Positions 62,232 through 64,000 of a DNA stretch of 64,000 nt are shown one piece after another. The notes under the pieces were generated by a model, which had not been told where the DNA came from, ran no database searches, and saw only the letters and a program-made list of their open reading frames with translations. Source of the stretch: Streptomyces misionensis (lineage in GTDB: Bacteria > Actinomycetota > Actinomycetes > Streptomycetales > Streptomycetaceae); assembly GCF_900104815.1 (NCBI RefSeq), contig NZ_FNTD01000004.1, forward strand, positions 1,922,001-1,986,000. The letters run 5' to 3'. The position numbers were made by a program, and so were the translations under genes. Numbering within the stretch: position 1 is the first letter of the stretch; every line of letters starts with the position of its first letter.

Positions 62232-62600
62232 TCAGTCCCCGTACGCCGCCCGCAGCGCGTCCCGTACCGCCGCCAGCGCCTCGTCCTCCCCGAGCCCCAG
62301 CCGGTGGGCCCGGTCGGCGTAGGCCTGCGCGGCCAGGGACGCCTCGCGCTGCGCGGCCGACCCGGCGGCGGCCACGTACGTGCCGCGGCGCCCCCGTGTC
62401 TCGATCACCCCGTCGCCCTCCAGCGCCCGGTACGCCTTCGCCACCGTGTTCACCGCGAGCCCCAGGGACTCGGCCAGCCCCCGCACGGTCGGCAGCCGGT
62501 ACCCCACCGGCAGCACCCCCGACCGGGCCTGCTCGGAAATCTGCGCCCGCACCTGCTCGTACGGAGGCGCGCTGTCATCGATGCGGATCTTCAGGCTCAC
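62232..62600 (-). CDS. YtrA-type GntR regulator
   Basis: 122 residues from GTG 62600. HTH: YRLPTVRGLAESLGLAVNTV, AKAYRALEGDGVIETRGRRG; short C-terminal helical part as in the YtrA subfamily. Divergent from the acetyltransferase gene. Confidence 0.88.
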   Translation of the reverse strand: MSLKIRIDDSAPPYEQVRAQISEQARSGVLPVGYRLPTVRGLAESLGLAVNTVAKAYRALEGDGVIETRGRRGTYVAAAGSAAQREASLAAQAYADRAHRLGLGEDEALAAVRDALRAAYGD

Positions 62601-62671
62601 GGCCCCGATTCTCCCGCACCCGCGGAAAAATGAGAGGCACGCCCGCACGTCTGCCCGTACGGTCCCTGCCC

Positions 62672-63601
62672 ATGACAGTGATCGTGCGTGACCTGCGTCC
62701 CGAGGCTCCCGGCGACACCGAGGGCTTCGCCCGGGTGCGCCGACTGGCCCTGCCGTACATCCTCTTCACCCCGGACTCGGTCCGGCACAACGCGCTGCAC
62801 ACCCATCCCGACGCCCGCTACCGCCCGCTGGTCGCGGAGGAGGACGGCGAGGTGACCGGCACGGCCCAGGTGCTGCTGGCGTACGACAGCGACGAGCCGG
62901 GCCAGGGCCTGCTGAACGTCTACGTCCGCCCGGACCGCGCGGGCCGCGGCGCGGGCGGGCTGCTGCTGCGCACGGCCGAGGAGTACCTCGCCGCGATCGG
63001 CGCGACCAAGGTGTACAGCTGGGTCCTCGACGAGCCGGGCAACCGCGCCTTCGCCGAACGGCACGGCTACCGCGCCGGCCGGTCCGCGCACTTCCTGGGC
63101 CTGGACCTGGCGGGCACCGCGCTCCCGCCGCTCCCGGCCGCACCGCCGGGCGTCGAGCTGCGCGCGGCCGCGGAGTTCGCGGACGATCCGCGCCCGCTGT
63201 TCGAACTGGACGCGGAGACGCTGCGGGACGAGCCGGGCGAGATCGCCTACGAGTACCGGGACTACGAGGACTGGCTCGCCCGGACCTGGCACCACCCCCT
63301 GCTGGACCGCGAGCTGAGCATGACGGCGTGCGTCGACGGCCGTCCGGTCGCCTTCAGCGTGGCGTTCACCGACGGCGACGGCCGCTACTGCAGCGCGATG
63401 ACCGGCACCGCCCGCGCCCACCGCGGCCGGGGCCTGGCCAAGCTCGCCAAGCTGCACTCCCTGCACCGCGCCCGCGCCGCCGGCGTCACCGAGGCCTTCA
63501 CGGGCAACGACGCCGGCAACGACCCCATGATCGCCATCAACAAGTGGCTCGGCTACCGGATCCGCGCCACGGAGGTCCACTATGTCCGCGAACTCTCCTG
63601 A
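62672..63601 (+). CDS. GNAT-family N-acetyltransferase (two GNAT domains)
   Basis: 309 residues. First domain has the acetyl-CoA loop VRPDRAGRGAGGLLL; second domain has TARAHRGRGLAKLAKLHSLH and ends NKWLGYRIRATEVHYV. Tandem GNAT as in mycothiol-synthase-like proteins, though MshD itself is not claimed. Its stop overlaps the next ATG by 20 nt. Confidence 0.85.
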   Translation: MTVIVRDLRPEAPGDTEGFARVRRLALPYILFTPDSVRHNALHTHPDARYRPLVAEEDGEVTGTAQVLLAYDSDEPGQGLLNVYVRPDRAGRGAGGLLLRTAEEYLAAIGATKVYSWVLDEPGNRAFAERHGYRAGRSAHFLGLDLAGTALPPLPAAPPGVELRAAAEFADDPRPLFELDAETLRDEPGEIAYEYRDYEDWLARTWHHPLLDRELSMTACVDGRPVAFSVAFTDGDGRYCSAMTGTARAHRGRGLAKLAKLHSLHRARAAGVTEAFTGNDAGNDPMIAINKWLGYRIRATEVHYVRELS

Positions 63602-64000
63602 AACCGCCACCGAGTTGACGATCGCCCTGGTCAAGGGCGGCCGCACGAAGATCCGTTATCCGGCCGGGCTGCTCGGGGACGACGGCACCCGGATCGTGGT
63701 CCGGGCGCCCTGGGCGGGCTCCGGCGTCCGCGACTTCGGCTTCGTCCGATTCGAGCCGGGCGATGTGTTCACCGAGTACTACTGGCGCGACCGGTGGTAC
63801 GCGGTGAAGGAGGTGCGCGCCGAGGACGGCTCCGTCAAGGGCTGGTACTGCGACATCACCCGGCCCGCGGTGCGCACCGGCGCGGAGCTGGTGGTGGAGG
63901 ACCTGGACCTGGACCTGTGGCGCTCGGCGGACGGCGGGGACGTACGGCGGCTGGACGAGGACGAGTTCGCGGCGAGCGGGCTGGCCGAGGCGGACCCGCG
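63582..64000 (+). CDS. DUF402 domain protein (Ntdp-like), truncated by window end
   Basis: ATG 63582 with GGAGGT 5 nt upstream; open to the window end (139 codons seen). TKIRYPAGLLGDDGTRIVVR and EYYWRDRWYAVKEVRAEDGS, then GWYCDITRP and LVVEDLDLDLWRSADG are DUF402 (FomD/nucleoside-diphosphatase) blocks. Overlaps the GNAT gene by 20 nt, so cotranslated. Confidence 0.85.
   Translation, partial: MSANSPETATELTIALVKGGRTKIRYPAGLLGDDGTRIVVRAPWAGSGVRDFGFVRFEPGDVFTEYYWRDRWYAVKEVRAEDGSVKGWYCDITRPAVRTGAELVVEDLDLDLWRSADGGDVRRLDEDEFAASGLAEADP

Overview
The window is chromosomal DNA of a Streptomyces species. The evidence is very high GC, strong G/C bias at third codon positions, frequent GTG starts, mycothiol and F420 genes, two chaplin genes, sortases, and many GntR/TetR/LysR regulators. 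From memory, unchecked, gene order matches the S. coelicolor core region running from mshC (about SCO1663) through chpC/chpH, gntRKP, hmgA and the secreted lipase (about SCO1725) to a DUF402 gene. I saw no insertion sequence, prophage, CRISPR array, rRNA or biosynthetic cluster. The only RNA gene found is tRNA-Leu(GAG).

Layout. 1-9.6 kb: 5' part of mshC, then three conserved actinobacterial unknowns (an atypical kinase-like protein, DUF3090, a histidine phosphatase), CorA, an F420-dependent oxidoreductase, an aldo/keto reductase, a RecD2-like protein with degenerate ATPase motifs, and two small conserved genes. 9.6-12.3 kb: long chaplin, short chaplin ChpH and an M20 peptidase. 12.5-18.1 kb: tRNA-Leu, PolX, a zinc-finger/membrane protein, CapA, a phosphoribosyltransferase-hydrolase fusion, DUF1876 and YchJ. 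18.2-21 kb: gluconate genes gntR-gntK-gntP. 21-25.2 kb: molybdopterin oxidoreductase with cytochrome b, a TPR-like protein, a DMT permease and a NUDIX hydrolase.

25.3-31.8 kb is the most interesting part. A phosphotransferase gene and an ACAD11-type dehydrogenase gene form one operon. An SDR, an acyl-CoA synthetase and a TetR regulator form another. A LysR gene and a candidate 29-codon ORF lie between them. The two operons share an operator-like sequence. The enzyme set matches the four core activities of 4-hydroxy/4-keto acid (levulinate-type) catabolism.

31.9-40.7 kb: NamZ-like muramidase, a lipase-like hydrolase, a secreted penicillin-acylase family enzyme, a DUF849 protein, a DraRnl-type RNA ligase and SoxR. 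40.7-47.5 kb: further fatty-acid/aldehyde genes (MaoC, acyl-CoA dehydrogenase, ALDH, ADH) with two TetR genes; shared inverted repeats suggest two more small regulons. 47.5-50.6 kb: class F sortase and partner, TetR, lipoprotein. 50.8-54.1 kb: hmgA (tyrosine breakdown), GntR, and an orphan type ISP-like protein. 54.1-56.6 kb: TetR and a drug-efflux ABC transporter. 56.7-64 kb: CoA transferase, small hypothetical, secreted SGNH lipase, DUF5925 AAA ATPase, DUF72, a small membrane protein, YtrA-type GntR, GNAT acetyltransferase and a DUF402 gene cut by the window end.

Several convergent gene pairs are separated by long perfect hairpins that look like bidirectional terminators. All functional calls rest on reading translations and motifs; no database search was run.
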